From: Bacillota bacterium
GTDB lineage: Bacteria > Bacillota > Clostridia > Lachnospirales > Anaerotignaceae
Length of the DNA stretch: 64,000 bases
Reading direction: 5' to 3'
Assembly (NCBI GenBank): GCA_019422105.1
Contig: JAHZDZ010000001.1
Coordinates: forward strand, 455,751-519,750
The translations under genes and the position numbers were made by a program. Below are positions 55,241 through 64,000 of the stretch, piece after piece. Each line of letters opens with the position of its first letter. Position 1 is the stretch's first letter. Below the pieces are notes generated by a model, which worked only from the letters and a program-made list of their open reading frames with translations, was not told the DNA's origin and searched no databases.

Positions 55241-56665
55241 ATGAGAATATTAACGAACACCGTTACTGCACAGAAATATCCTTTGGGAGACGAAGTCGGC
55301 CTTGGCATAAAGATTCTTACCGTCTTTCCCGTTATACTGATGCTAATCTGCGTCTGTATGGTTAAATACGGTGCCAGCAATATTTTGGGGATAGCCATAA
55401 GCGGCATGAACGGCATGGCCTTTTACGGCGTAGCAGTGGTGGCCTTTAATGTAGCGGCCGCCATCGGCTCTCCTTTAGCCGGCTCTCTTGGTGATATATT
55501 CGGCCGAAAAAGGGTATCCCTTTTTGCCCTGGCCTCCTTCACCCTGGCTATGGTACTGTGTGGACTGATTGACGATATAAAGCTTTTTATACTTGCCTAT
55601 TTCTTACTGGGCTTTTCCTATGCCCACTGTCAATCCATTGTAGCCACTATGATAGCCGACGCCGTGGAGGGACGGACAAAATATCAGCTTTTGGGTATAC
55701 GTCATTCCTGTGCTCAAACCGCTATTATGCTTGGGCCCATTGTCTGCGGTGCCATATCGGATGCCATTGGCGCGCGCGCTGCCTTTCTGGTTTTATCCCC
55801 TATTGGGATGCTGTGCTTTCTGGCCATCTATTTTATTACGCCTGACATCCGCTACCACAAAGGAGAAAAAAGCGTTGACTGGACAGGGATATTGTATTTA
55901 TTTCTCTCCCTGGGGCTTTTCATGTTCCTTATGTCAATGATTGGAAGCCAGATACCCTGGCTCTCACTGCGCTCCCTTGCCACTTTGGTCATTGTCATCG
56001 CAGCGTCCATACTTTTTATACGAAACGAGAAAAGAGCCAAAAACCCTATTATAGACCCATCCTTATTCCGCTATCGGGGATTTTCCGTCTCCCTTATTAA
56101 TCAGGGGCTTCTCAACTGCGCCGGTGTTTTAAACAGCAACTATCTGGTGCTTTACGCTCAGGCTGTCCTCGGCTTTGCCGCTGTACAGACGGGCCTGTTT
56201 TCCCTGGCAAGGCTGACCTGTATTATTGCGTCCATGTTTGTAGGGCGCTGGCTTGGAAAATATAAGCTTTACAAGCTTTCTTTTTTCCTCTCCACAGCTT
56301 TTGCTTTCACCACCGGTTTTATGCTCCTTTTTGTGGACAGAATGCCATATACGCTCTACATTATATTGTCCATCAGCTTTTCCTATCTGGCAACCTCCTT
56401 TGAGACAGTGCCCTGCTCCTTGATACCAACTGTCATATTGCCGCCGGAAAAGAGAGGTGTCGGCCTCGGCGCCGTTTGGTTCTCGGAAAATGTATCGTAC
56501 ACGCTTTCCGCCGCAGTTTACGCCCTGGTCATGAATCTGATGGGAAACCGTATCGAGACAGGCTTCCGCTGTCTGGTATTTGTCTATATCGGTTTTTTAA
56601 GCATTCGTCTTATCAATCTATGCCTGAATCATAAATACTTAAATTTCAGCGAAAACCATTTCTAA
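55241..56665 (+). CDS. MFS transporter, second of two tandem paralogs
   Basis: The product is 474 aa, with GAGGGG upstream. It aligns end to end with the previous protein; identical blocks include QKYPLGD-like YPLGD, AGSLGDIFGRKR, LLGIRHSC, IDPSLFRYRGF and ILPPEKRGVGLGAVWF. The different first residues and helix details suggest that they may serve different substrates or act together. Confidence 0.88.
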   Translation: MRILTNTVTAQKYPLGDEVGLGIKILTVFPVILMLICVCMVKYGASNILGIAISGMNGMAFYGVAVVAFNVAAAIGSPLAGSLGDIFGRKRVSLFALASFTLAMVLCGLIDDIKLFILAYFLLGFSYAHCQSIVATMIADAVEGRTKYQLLGIRHSCAQTAIMLGPIVCGAISDAIGARAAFLVLSPIGMLCFLAIYFITPDIRYHKGEKSVDWTGILYLFLSLGLFMFLMSMIGSQIPWLSLRSLATLVIVIAASILFIRNEKRAKNPIIDPSLFRYRGFSVSLINQGLLNCAGVLNSNYLVLYAQAVLGFAAVQTGLFSLARLTCIIASMFVGRWLGKYKLYKLSFFLSTAFAFTTGFMLLFVDRMPYTLYIILSISFSYLATSFETVPCSLIPTVILPPEKRGVGLGAVWFSENVSYTLSAAVYALVMNLMGNRIETGFRCLVFVYIGFLSIRLINLCLNHKYLNFSENHF

Positions 56666-56696
56666 GCCTATAAAAAGGCGGAAAGGAGTTTACCAT

Positions 56697-58316
56697 ATGC
56701 TTGATATACTTTTTAAAAACGGCACCATTATCGACGGCTCGGGAAAGAATTGCTTCACCGGAGACATCGGCATAAAAGGAAAGAAGATAGCAGTCATAGG
56801 CACAGTAGAGGAAAAAGCAGTTCAAACCATAGATATTACGGGTCTTATTATCTGTCCGGGCTTCATCGACAACCACAGCCACAGCGACTACAATGTGGTT
56901 ATCGATCCCCTGGGGCAGAACATACTAAGTCAGGGCATCACAACGGAAATCGCAGGAAACTGCGGCCACTCCCTTGGTCCCTCCAAAGACGGACAATGGA
57001 CAATGGGCCACTCCATGTTCCCCCAAGCGACACCGGAGCAGATTAAGCTTTTGGAGAAAAAGAGCCGTACCTTCGGCAGCTATTTTAACCTTTTGGAACA
57101 AACACCCATGTCCACCAACCTCTTAAGCTATGTGGGACAGGGCGCTGTACGTTCCGCCGTCATGGGCTTTGAAAACCGGCCCGCTTCCAAAAAGGAAATG
57201 GAAGAAATGGGGGCTTTGGTGGCAGAGGCCATGGAGGCCGGCGCTGTTGGACTCTCTACGGGCTTGAGTTATCCGCCCGGCTCCTTTACAACAAAGGAGG
57301 AAATTGCTAAGTTGTGTAAAATTGTCGCCTCCTACGGCGGAAATTATGTCACCCATATGCGTGACGAAAGCGATGACGTGCTGAAAAGCGTGGAGGAAAC
57401 CATATGGATAGCTAAGGAGGCAGGACTTCCGGCCATCATCTCCCACCACAAGGTGTCAGGCAAAAAGAATTGGGGGCTTTCCGCAGAAACGCTGAAATTA
57501 ATCGATAACGCTGTAGCAGAGGGGGTAGACGTCTATCTGGATCAGTATCCCTATAACGCGGGCTGTACCCGTCTTATCAGCATTATTCCCCAGGAATTTC
57601 AAAACGGCGGCTTTGAAGCCGTCTCCGAAAATTTGAAGGATAAAGCCTTCCGCCATAAAGTGACAGAAAGGCTTGAGGCCATGATGGCAGGAGAAAAGGG
57701 ACTGGCGGAAAATCTCCTCATAAGTGCAGGAGGCTTCGGAGGCGTTCGCGTTGTCAACTGGCAAAGCCACCCTGAATTTGCAGGCATGGGCATTTTGGAC
57801 ATTGCCAAAGCCCTTTCCTGCAAAGACCCTTACGAACTGCTTTACGACATTATCGAGGAGACAGGCGCCAGCACCATGGGACTGTTTACAACTGTTGATG
57901 AAAATGACATTGAGCGCATTATGTCCCACCCCAGAACCATGGGAAGCTGTGACACTTCACATTCCACTGTAGTCAGCATCAACGGCCATCCCCGCTCCTT
58001 TGCCACCTTTACCAGACGCATCACCCACTATGTCAGAGAAAGGCATTTGATTGCTCTGGAGGAAATGATACGCAAGTCAACCTCCCTGACAGCCAGCGTT
58101 GTGGGCCTTAAAAATAAAGGCCTGCTGGCGCCGGGCTATGACGCCGATATCGTCGTCTTTGATTATGAAAATTTGGAGGCGCTGGCGGATTATGCCCATC
58201 CTACCGCCCGTAACAAAGGCATGAAATTTGTTCTGGTCAACGGAAAATTTGCTCTTATTGATGATGTCTGCACCGATATTTTGTCCGGCGGCGTCATCCG
58301 CTTAAACAGGCAGTAA
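56697..58316 (+). CDS. N-acyl-D-amino-acid deacylase (D-aminoacylase)
   Basis: The product is 539 aa with AAAGGAG upstream. It is a zinc amidohydrolase that frees D-amino acids from N-acyl derivatives. Metal-site motifs: FIDNHSHSDYN at the start of the barrel, EIAGNCGHS, VGLSTGLSYPPGS, THMRDESDD, ISHHKVSG and the late GSCDTSHS. The C-terminal fold reads LAPGYDADIVVFD. Length and motif order fit the COG3653 family. As third gene of the operon it would act in the cytoplasm on what the MFS proteins bring in. Confidence 0.9.
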   Translation: MLDILFKNGTIIDGSGKNCFTGDIGIKGKKIAVIGTVEEKAVQTIDITGLIICPGFIDNHSHSDYNVVIDPLGQNILSQGITTEIAGNCGHSLGPSKDGQWTMGHSMFPQATPEQIKLLEKKSRTFGSYFNLLEQTPMSTNLLSYVGQGAVRSAVMGFENRPASKKEMEEMGALVAEAMEAGAVGLSTGLSYPPGSFTTKEEIAKLCKIVASYGGNYVTHMRDESDDVLKSVEETIWIAKEAGLPAIISHHKVSGKKNWGLSAETLKLIDNAVAEGVDVYLDQYPYNAGCTRLISIIPQEFQNGGFEAVSENLKDKAFRHKVTERLEAMMAGEKGLAENLLISAGGFGGVRVVNWQSHPEFAGMGILDIAKALSCKDPYELLYDIIEETGASTMGLFTTVDENDIERIMSHPRTMGSCDTSHSTVVSINGHPRSFATFTRRITHYVRERHLIALEEMIRKSTSLTASVVGLKNKGLLAPGYDADIVVFDYENLEALADYAHPTARNKGMKFVLVNGKFALIDDVCTDILSGGVIRLNRQ

Positions 58317-58343
58317 CACTCTCATATAGATATACCGAAAAAA

Positions 58344-58376
58344 GAACAGCCGCGGCAGAGTATGCCGCGGCTGTTC
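58344..58376 (+). terminator. Terminator hairpin of the deacylase operon
   Basis: GAACAGCCGCGGCA and TGCCGCGGCTGTTC pair perfectly around GAGTA. The following bases (CGTGTAT) are not T-rich, so termination may be partial. Confidence 0.7.
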
Positions 58377-59021
58377 CGTGTATAAAAAATCTCTGGCAGC
58401 GCTGTCAAAACTTTTTTGCGCTACTGTAGTTATAAAATAAACTTGTTCCGACAACCTTTCGCAGCCCCACTGAAGCAGTGTATTGTGCTGCGCAAAACCG
58501 CTTTCAGCGGCCGTGTTTCTTTCCGGAACTACTTGAAACTTGCTCTTTTCCCCAGTGGAAATAGATTCCGCCTACGGTTTCCATTCTGGAGACCTTGGCG
58601 GAACAATAAATTCACTTTATCAGCAGTCAAGCAAAACCTCGAAAGCTGTCTACACCTGCCAGCTCAAAACTCAAAACTGGTTTATGACATCCTGAAATAA
58701 AGCTGCCTGATTTTTCTGGGAAAACTCCCTTTTCCGATAAATTTTTCCGCTCCGACCCTATAAAACGGACAAGCCTTGACAACGCCCAAGATTGAAAAAT
58801 ACAATGCATTCTAAAATCCGTCTCCCCCTGGGGACTTCCGTAATCCCAGCCGGATTTTTGAAAGCTGTGTCTTCTATAACAATTACGCTCAAAACAAACC
58901 ATCTTATGACAAGTCTCACCAAATACCATTGCCGTTTGCCACCCCCTGAAATTGCAGGAAGCCTGTATACTCCCCTCATTTCTCCTTGGCAAACGCTTCC
59001 TGATGTAACTCGTAGGTCTTT
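58377..59021. other. Intergenic, about 650 bp without a supported gene
   Basis: One minus-strand frame (58627-58992) lacks a ribosome binding site and has poor coding character. The sequence has mixed composition with scattered short palindromes and may be decayed coding DNA. Confidence 0.4.
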
Positions 59022-60095
59022 CTAAATTCTTTTACAGATTTGCTCTCCCATTTCCTTTGTACCGCAGGCGATTTTACCATTACTCATAATATCCGCCGTG
59101 CGGTATCCCTCCTCAAGAACCCTCGTTACGGCTTCCTCTATGGCTTCCGCCTCCTTATCCAGATGGAAGGAATAGCGCAGCATCATGGCCGCAGAAAGAA
59201 TGGTCGCCACAGGATTAGCCTTGTCCTGCCCCGCAATATCGGGCGCAGAGCCGTGTATCGGCTCATACATGCCCAAAGTGCTTTTCCCCATGCTGGCTGA
59301 GGGCAGCATACCGATAGAGCCCGTCACCATACTGGCCTCATCTGATAAAATATCCCCGAACATATTGGAAGTCACTATCACGTCAAACTGTTTGGGATCC
59401 CTGACTATCTGCATGGCGGCATTATCCACATACATGTGGCTTACCTCCACCTCGGGATACTCCTTTGCCATTTCCGCAATGGTTTTTCGCCACAGGCGGG
59501 AAGTTTCCAGCACATTGGCCTTATCCACGCTGCAAAGCTTTTTATTCCTCTGCATGGCAATCTCGAAGGCTTTTTTTCCTATCCTTTTTACCTCCTCCAC
59601 GCTGTAGCTCTCCGTGTCATAGGCCTCCTCGCCATACCTGCCGCTGCGGTATCCCCTGTCGCCAAAATAGATACCGCCTGTCAGCTCACGCACAATCATA
59701 ATATTGAACTCATCCCCCACAAGCTCTTTCTTTAACGGGCAGGCATCGGATAATGCCTTATGCATGATGGCAGGGCGCAGGTTCGCAAAAAGCGCCAAAC
59801 CCTCACGAAGCTTTAAAAGAGCTTTTTCCGGCCTCTTTTCCCCCGGCAAAGCGTCCCACTTGGGGCCTCCTACCGCACCCAGCATAACGGAATCGCTCTT
59901 TTTACAAACCTCCAGTGTTTCGGCGGGAAGTCCCTCGCCGCACTCGTCAATGGCCGCGCCCCCTGCCATGCAGTATTGGAACGTAAACTCATGCTGGAAT
60001 TTTTCTCCGATCCTCTTTAAAACCTTAACGCCTTCCTCTATGACCTCGGGGCCAATGCCGTCCCCCGGTATTACCGCTATCTGATATTTTCCCAT
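59022..60095 (-). CDS. leuB: 3-isopropylmalate dehydrogenase
   Basis: The product is 357 aa. It oxidises and decarboxylates 3-isopropylmalate in leucine synthesis. Landmarks: VIPGDGIGPEVIEEG at the start, MLGAVGGPKWD, VRELTGGIYFGDRGYRSG, the Lys of VDKANVLETSRLWR, and the metal Asp region TSNMFGDILSDEAS, then GSAPDIAGQDKANP. It is the last gene of leuACDB, 104 bp after leuD. Confidence 0.97.
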   Translation of the reverse strand: MGKYQIAVIPGDGIGPEVIEEGVKVLKRIGEKFQHEFTFQYCMAGGAAIDECGEGLPAETLEVCKKSDSVMLGAVGGPKWDALPGEKRPEKALLKLREGLALFANLRPAIMHKALSDACPLKKELVGDEFNIMIVRELTGGIYFGDRGYRSGRYGEEAYDTESYSVEEVKRIGKKAFEIAMQRNKKLCSVDKANVLETSRLWRKTIAEMAKEYPEVEVSHMYVDNAAMQIVRDPKQFDVIVTSNMFGDILSDEASMVTGSIGMLPSASMGKSTLGMYEPIHGSAPDIAGQDKANPVATILSAAMMLRYSFHLDKEAEAIEEAVTRVLEEGYRTADIMSNGKIACGTKEMGEQICKRI

Positions 60096-60199
60096 TTTAA
60101 ACCTCCCGCTTTATTCTTCTGCTTTTGCCCTTATGCCGATTATGAAAAAGGATTTGGTATCCTGCCTCCGGCTATCCCATTGTCGGACAAAATTTTGAC

Positions 60200-60697
60200 C
60201 TACTTCCGGAACTTCTCCTTTGTCTGGTTTACCAGTCCGTCCGCCTTCATAATTTCCTGTATGAATTCCGGAAACGCCTGCGCCTGATACGTGTGACCCT
60301 TTGTTACATTTTTAATAACACCTGTGGAAAAATCAACCTCCACCTCATTTCCCGCCTCAATATCCTTTGATGCTTCCTCACATTCCAAAATGGGAAGACC
60401 GATATTGATGGCGTTGCGGTAAAATATTCTGGCAAATGTCGCCGCAATAACGCAGCTCACCCCTGCCGTTTTGATGGCCAAGGGAGCGTGCTCACGGGAA
60501 GAGCCGCAGCCAAAATTCTTTTCCGCAACAATAATATCACCCTTCTGCACCTGATTGACAAAATCCGGGTCAATATCAATCATACAGTATTTTGCCAATT
60601 CCTTCGCGTCCGGCACATTCAAATACCTTGCCGGTATGATAACATCCGTATCCACATTATCGCCGTATTTAAACACTCTTCCTTTTGCGTCCATCAT
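60200..60697 (-). CDS. leuD: 3-isopropylmalate dehydratase small subunit
   Basis: The product is 165 aa (first ATG of an ATGATG pair after GGAGGAG). GDNVDTDVIIPARYLN and NFGCGSSREHAPLAI are the substrate-binding swivel-domain motifs. It overlaps the leuC stop by 4 bp (ATGA). Confidence 0.97.
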   Translation of the reverse strand: MMDAKGRVFKYGDNVDTDVIIPARYLNVPDAKELAKYCMIDIDPDFVNQVQKGDIIVAEKNFGCGSSREHAPLAIKTAGVSCVIAATFARIFYRNAINIGLPILECEEASKDIEAGNEVEVDFSTGVIKNVTKGHTYQAQAFPEFIQEIMKADGLVNQTKEKFRK

Positions 60698-61965
60698 CTT
60701 TCTCCTCCAATCTCATCAGGCGTCGCGATTTTTCCAAGTATAGCGGAAGCGGCTGCTACCGCCGGACTTGCCAGATAAACCTCTGATTCCACATGTCCCA
60801 TACGCCCTACAAAGTTTCGGTTTGTGGTGGAGACGCATCTTTCTCCAGCCGCCAGTATACCCATATAGCCTCCCAGACACGGGCCGCAGGTCGGTGTGGA
60901 GACCACTGCCCCGGCCTCAATAAAGGTTTCCACAAAGCCTTCCTTCACACACTGCATATAAATCTTTTGTGTCGCCGGTATCACAATGGTTCTGACACCC
61001 TTTGCCACCTTTCTTCCCTTCAGAATTTCCGCCGCGATTTTCATATCCTCATAACGGCCGTTGGTGCAGCTTCCAATGACTACCTGGTCAATTTTCACCT
61101 CTCCTGCTTCCTCTACAGTTTTGGTGTTTTCCGGAAGGTGAGGGAAGGATACTGTTGGCTTTAGCTGACTCAAATCAATGGTGTAGACCTCGTCATACTC
61201 TGAGTCCTCATCCGCCTCATAAATGGTAAAGTCCTTGGACGAATGCTCTTTCGTGTAGGCCACTGTTTTCTCGTCCACAGGAAAAATACCGTTTTTGCCG
61301 CCGGCTTCAATTGCCATATTTGCCATGGTAAATCTATCGTCCATAGAAAGATACTGAATACCGTCTCCGGTAAACTCCATAGATTTGTATAACGCTCCGT
61401 CAACGCCTATCATACCGATAATATGTAATATAACGTCCTTGCCGCCTACCCACTTCTGCGGCTTTCCCGTCAGCACAAATTTGATAGCACTGGGCACCTT
61501 AAACCAGCACTCGCCTGTGGCCATGCCGACTGCCATATCCGTACTGCCAATTCCGGTAGAGAAAGCTCCCAGGGCGCCATAGGTACAGGTATGGGAATCG
61601 GCGCCGATTACCAAATCCCCCGGCACAACCAGCCCTTTTTCCGGCAGCAGGGCATGTTCAACGCCCATTTCTCCCACGTCGTAAAAATTTTTAATTTCCT
61701 TTTCATTGGCAAAATCGCGGCAGCACTTGCACTGTTCCGCAGATTTAATATCCTTGTTGGGCACAAAGTGATCTAAAACAATAACCACCTTATCCCTGTC
61801 AAAAACCTCCGTAGCGCCTGTTTTTTTAAATTCCGGCACAGCGACAGAGGTTGTAATATCATTGCCCAAAACAATATCAAGCTTTGCCTTAATCAGCTCT
61901 CCCGCCTTTACACTTTCCTTGCCGGCATGAGCCGCAAGTATTTTCTGCGTCATTGTCATTCCCAT
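60694..61965 (-). CDS. leuC: 3-isopropylmalate dehydratase large subunit
   Basis: The product is 423 aa with AGGAG upstream. The aconitase-type 4Fe-4S ligands are in IGSCTNGRYED and STPTCGPCLGGYMG; GADSHTCTYGALG is a substrate motif. The short length fits the archaeal/Firmicutes LeuC type. It lies 54 bp after leuA. Confidence 0.97.
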   Translation of the reverse strand: MGMTMTQKILAAHAGKESVKAGELIKAKLDIVLGNDITTSVAVPEFKKTGATEVFDRDKVVIVLDHFVPNKDIKSAEQCKCCRDFANEKEIKNFYDVGEMGVEHALLPEKGLVVPGDLVIGADSHTCTYGALGAFSTGIGSTDMAVGMATGECWFKVPSAIKFVLTGKPQKWVGGKDVILHIIGMIGVDGALYKSMEFTGDGIQYLSMDDRFTMANMAIEAGGKNGIFPVDEKTVAYTKEHSSKDFTIYEADEDSEYDEVYTIDLSQLKPTVSFPHLPENTKTVEEAGEVKIDQVVIGSCTNGRYEDMKIAAEILKGRKVAKGVRTIVIPATQKIYMQCVKEGFVETFIEAGAVVSTPTCGPCLGGYMGILAAGERCVSTTNRNFVGRMGHVESEVYLASPAVAAASAILGKIATPDEIGGER

Positions 61966-62019
61966 TATACATTCACTCCTATTCTAAAACCGCTGATTAT
62001 TTACAAATTATTGTCCCTA

Positions 62020-63699
62020 TTACAAACTGCTTTCCCTGAAACAACTGCTGCATTTCTTGTTGATACAGCTTACTACCGCCCGCAGGGAGGATTTAATAAT
62101 ATTGCTTGATGTTCCGGCGCCAAAGAAAATATCTCCCTGCTCGTCGGAAATTTGTATATAAGAAATAGCTCTCGCCTTTTTGCCGTATTCCATGGAATGC
62201 TCGCTGTAGTCTACAATCTCTATTTTCATATGGAGAAAGCTTTCCACCGCATGACAGAAGGCGTCCACAATACCGTTTCCTTCACCTCTGACGGTGTGCT
62301 TCTCACCCTGATACACTATCTCCGCTTCAATGGAAACATCATCGCTGCCGCTCTGGCCAAACTCTCTGTAGCCCTCCAGACTCAGCGGACTGCGCAAATC
62401 CACATATTCCTTGTTGAACACATCATATATCTTGTTGGAGGAGATTTCCGCATGATTCTCATCAGAAATTTTGGTGATAATTTTACTCAAATCTGCCTGG
62501 AAAGGCTTCGGCATATGAAGCCCGTAATTCTGCTCCAGCACAAAGGCTACGCCGCCCTTGCCCGACTGGCTGTTGATGCGGATAATCGGGTCATAGCTGC
62601 GTCCCACATCCACCGGGTCAATGGGCAGATAGGGCACCTCCCAGTAATCCGGATGTTCCTTTGCCCTCTCCATCCCCTTGCGGATGGCATCCTGATGGGA
62701 GCCCGAAAAAGCGGTATAAACCAAATCCCCCGCATATGGATGCCTGGGATGTACCCGGATGCCTGTCGATTTCTCATACATCCATACCGCCTCATTGATG
62801 TCGCTGAAATCAAGCCCTGTGTCAATACCCTGGGAAAACATATTCATGGCAATCGTCATAATATCGGCGTTTCCCGTTCTCTCACCGTTTCCGAATAAGG
62901 TTCCCTCTACCCTGTCGGCGCCCGCCATAATCGCAAGCTCTGTTGCGGCAACCGCCTCGCCTCTGTCATTATGGGCATGGAGGCTTACAATAACAGAATC
63001 TCTGCTTTTAAGATGCTCGCACATATACTCAATCTGATCTGCGTATACATTGGGCGTCGTCATCTCCACTGTGGAGGGAAGATTTATAATCACTTTTCTC
63101 TCCGGCGTCGGCTTCCACACGTCAATGACCGCATTGCAAATATCAGCCGCAAAATCCATTTCTGTCCCCGTAAAGCTCTCGGGGGAATACTCAAATATAA
63201 ATTCCGTGCCGGGATACTTTTTAGCCTCCCCCTCAATCAGCTCTGCCCCAAAGACTGCCAAATCAATGGTGGCCTGTCTGGAATTGTGGAATACCACATC
63301 CCTTTGCAGCGTGGAAGTGGAATTATAGAGGTGGACAACCGCCTTTTTTGCGCCCTTTAACGCCTGAAATGTCTTTTCAATGATCTCCGTTCTGGATTGG
63401 GTCAACACCTGTATGACAATATCATCTGGAATCAAATCCCTCTCGATCAAAGCCCTTGTAAATTCATACTCTGTATCGGAAGCCGCCGGAAAACCGATTT
63501 CTATTTCCTTGAATCCCGTTTTTACCAGAAAAGCAAAGAAATCCAGCTTCTGCTCCAGGCTCATGGGTATTTCCAACGCCTGATTGCCATCCCTCAAATC
63601 CACACTGCACCAGTAAGGCGCTTTCTCAATCCTCTTGCCCGGCCATTTTCTGTTTGGCATATCCATTAAAGGATATGGCCTGTATTTTTGATGATTCAT
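62020..63699 (-). CDS. leuA: 2-isopropylmalate synthase (LeuA2/yeast type)
   Basis: The product is 559 aa from the ATG at 63699 (MNHQKYRPYPLMD), with AAGGGGGA upstream. The first enzyme of leucine synthesis, it condenses acetyl-CoA with 2-oxoisovalerate. The barrel shows WCSVDLRDGNQAL, SLHAHNDRGEAVA (metal His pair) and GTLFGNGERTGN. A C-terminal allosteric domain (about 430-540) would give leucine feedback. The opening PYPLMDMPNRKWP marks the long, actinobacterial/fungal class. The tail SCINKKCSSCF adds a few cysteines beyond the usual end. Confidence 0.96.
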   Translation of the reverse strand: MNHQKYRPYPLMDMPNRKWPGKRIEKAPYWCSVDLRDGNQALEIPMSLEQKLDFFAFLVKTGFKEIEIGFPAASDTEYEFTRALIERDLIPDDIVIQVLTQSRTEIIEKTFQALKGAKKAVVHLYNSTSTLQRDVVFHNSRQATIDLAVFGAELIEGEAKKYPGTEFIFEYSPESFTGTEMDFAADICNAVIDVWKPTPERKVIINLPSTVEMTTPNVYADQIEYMCEHLKSRDSVIVSLHAHNDRGEAVAATELAIMAGADRVEGTLFGNGERTGNADIMTIAMNMFSQGIDTGLDFSDINEAVWMYEKSTGIRVHPRHPYAGDLVYTAFSGSHQDAIRKGMERAKEHPDYWEVPYLPIDPVDVGRSYDPIIRINSQSGKGGVAFVLEQNYGLHMPKPFQADLSKIITKISDENHAEISSNKIYDVFNKEYVDLRSPLSLEGYREFGQSGSDDVSIEAEIVYQGEKHTVRGEGNGIVDAFCHAVESFLHMKIEIVDYSEHSMEYGKKARAISYIQISDEQGDIFFGAGTSSNIIKSSLRAVVSCINKKCSSCFRESSL

Positions 63700-63730
63700 G
63701 TTCCATCCCCCTTTATACTCCTGAACCTTC

Positions 63731-64000
63731 CCGAAAAAATAAAAAAGCCTTTCGTCTCTGTTTGTCAGAGACGAAAGGCATATCTTCCGCGGTACCACTC
63801 TTCTTTATTTCCTCTAGAGGAAATACAGCTCATTTAGATACAAGTTGTGTAAACTGATATCCTGCCACTCATAACGGCTGGCTTCCGTTCCCACCTATTT
63901 TTCATTCAGCGGACCACTCCAAGGCGAGTTCAGCTTTTCTCCATTACTGCCTCGCACCAGACGGCAGCTCTCTGAAATATCAAAAAACCTACTATTCCTT
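63731..64000 (-). ncRNA. T-box riboswitch leader of the leuACDB operon (5' end cut by window)
   Basis: On the minus strand the conserved T-box TGGTACCGCGG (63787-63797) lies just before a strong terminator: GCCTTTCGTCTCTG and CAGAGACGAAAGGC (63747-63779), followed by TTTTTTATTTTTT. Upstream is stem-I-like sequence with GAACTCGCC, where CTC is the expected leucine specifier. Uncharged tRNA-Leu would stabilise the antiterminator and switch the operon on. Confidence 0.92.

Noticed and set aside
58627..58992. Possible 121-aa protein
   Set aside because: No ribosome binding site, unusual composition rich in Trp, Cys and Arg, no recognisable pattern; probably chance or decayed sequence.

Overview
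The window looks like chromosome from a low-to-mid-GC, Gram-positive anaerobe of the class Clostridia (Lachnospirales-like). The reasons are S-layer homology domains, dockerin-type surface modules, strong GGAGG ribosome binding sites, a long-form Hpf, a T-box leader on leucine genes, an RF2 gene with a programmed frameshift, and NusG-II/Gx-transporter/ApbE genes. The genus is not assigned.

Region 1 (1-19.2 kb) is a surface-protein locus read leftward: a giant secreted protein with about 32 FN3 repeats and a C-terminal dockerin (6268-17115), a secreted protein with two cohesin-like modules, InlB-type repeats and a degenerate dockerin (1907-6253), and a cohesin-like protein anchored by SLH domains (11-1792). 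Just upstream lies a tyrosine recombinase (17643-18590). It sits between two 19-bp crossover-like sites in inverted orientation (17444-17462 and 19026-19044), each with the 7-bp spacer TTGTATA. The roughly 1.6-kb segment carries an outward-facing sigma-A-like promoter that points away from the surface operon and into a perfect terminator. I read this as an undescribed phase-variation switch (inverton) for a scaffold-like surface complex, shown here in the predicted OFF orientation.

Region 2 (19.4-36.6 kb) is housekeeping, all leftward: thiI, a cysteine desulfurase, rsmE, prmA, a sugar nucleotidyltransferase, an RluA-type pseudouridine synthase, prfB, secA, a phosphofructokinase, a hydrolase, a cation/proton antiporter with a small PII-like partner, hpf and a macrodomain protein. 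The gap after hpf holds six perfect DnaA boxes in 243 bp, an origin-like or DnaA-titration region without dnaA beside it.

Region 3 (36.8-53.2 kb) is mixed: an ABC importer of the TrpXYZ-like class, a small-multidrug-export family protein, a NusG-II/Gx-transporter pair divergent from an ApbE flavinyltransferase and an HD hydrolase, a YtrA-like GntR/ABC operon, an AraC/GyrI regulator, a sodium:neurotransmitter symporter, a copper-amine-oxidase-domain protein and tRNA-Phe.

Region 4 (52.4-58.4 kb) is a catabolic unit: a FadR/GntR regulator divergent from two tandem MFS paralogs and an N-acyl-D-amino-acid deacylase. Region 5 (59.0-64.0 kb) is leuA-leuC-leuD-leuB, read leftward behind a T-box riboswitch cut by the window end. 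No CRISPR array or complete insertion sequence was seen.
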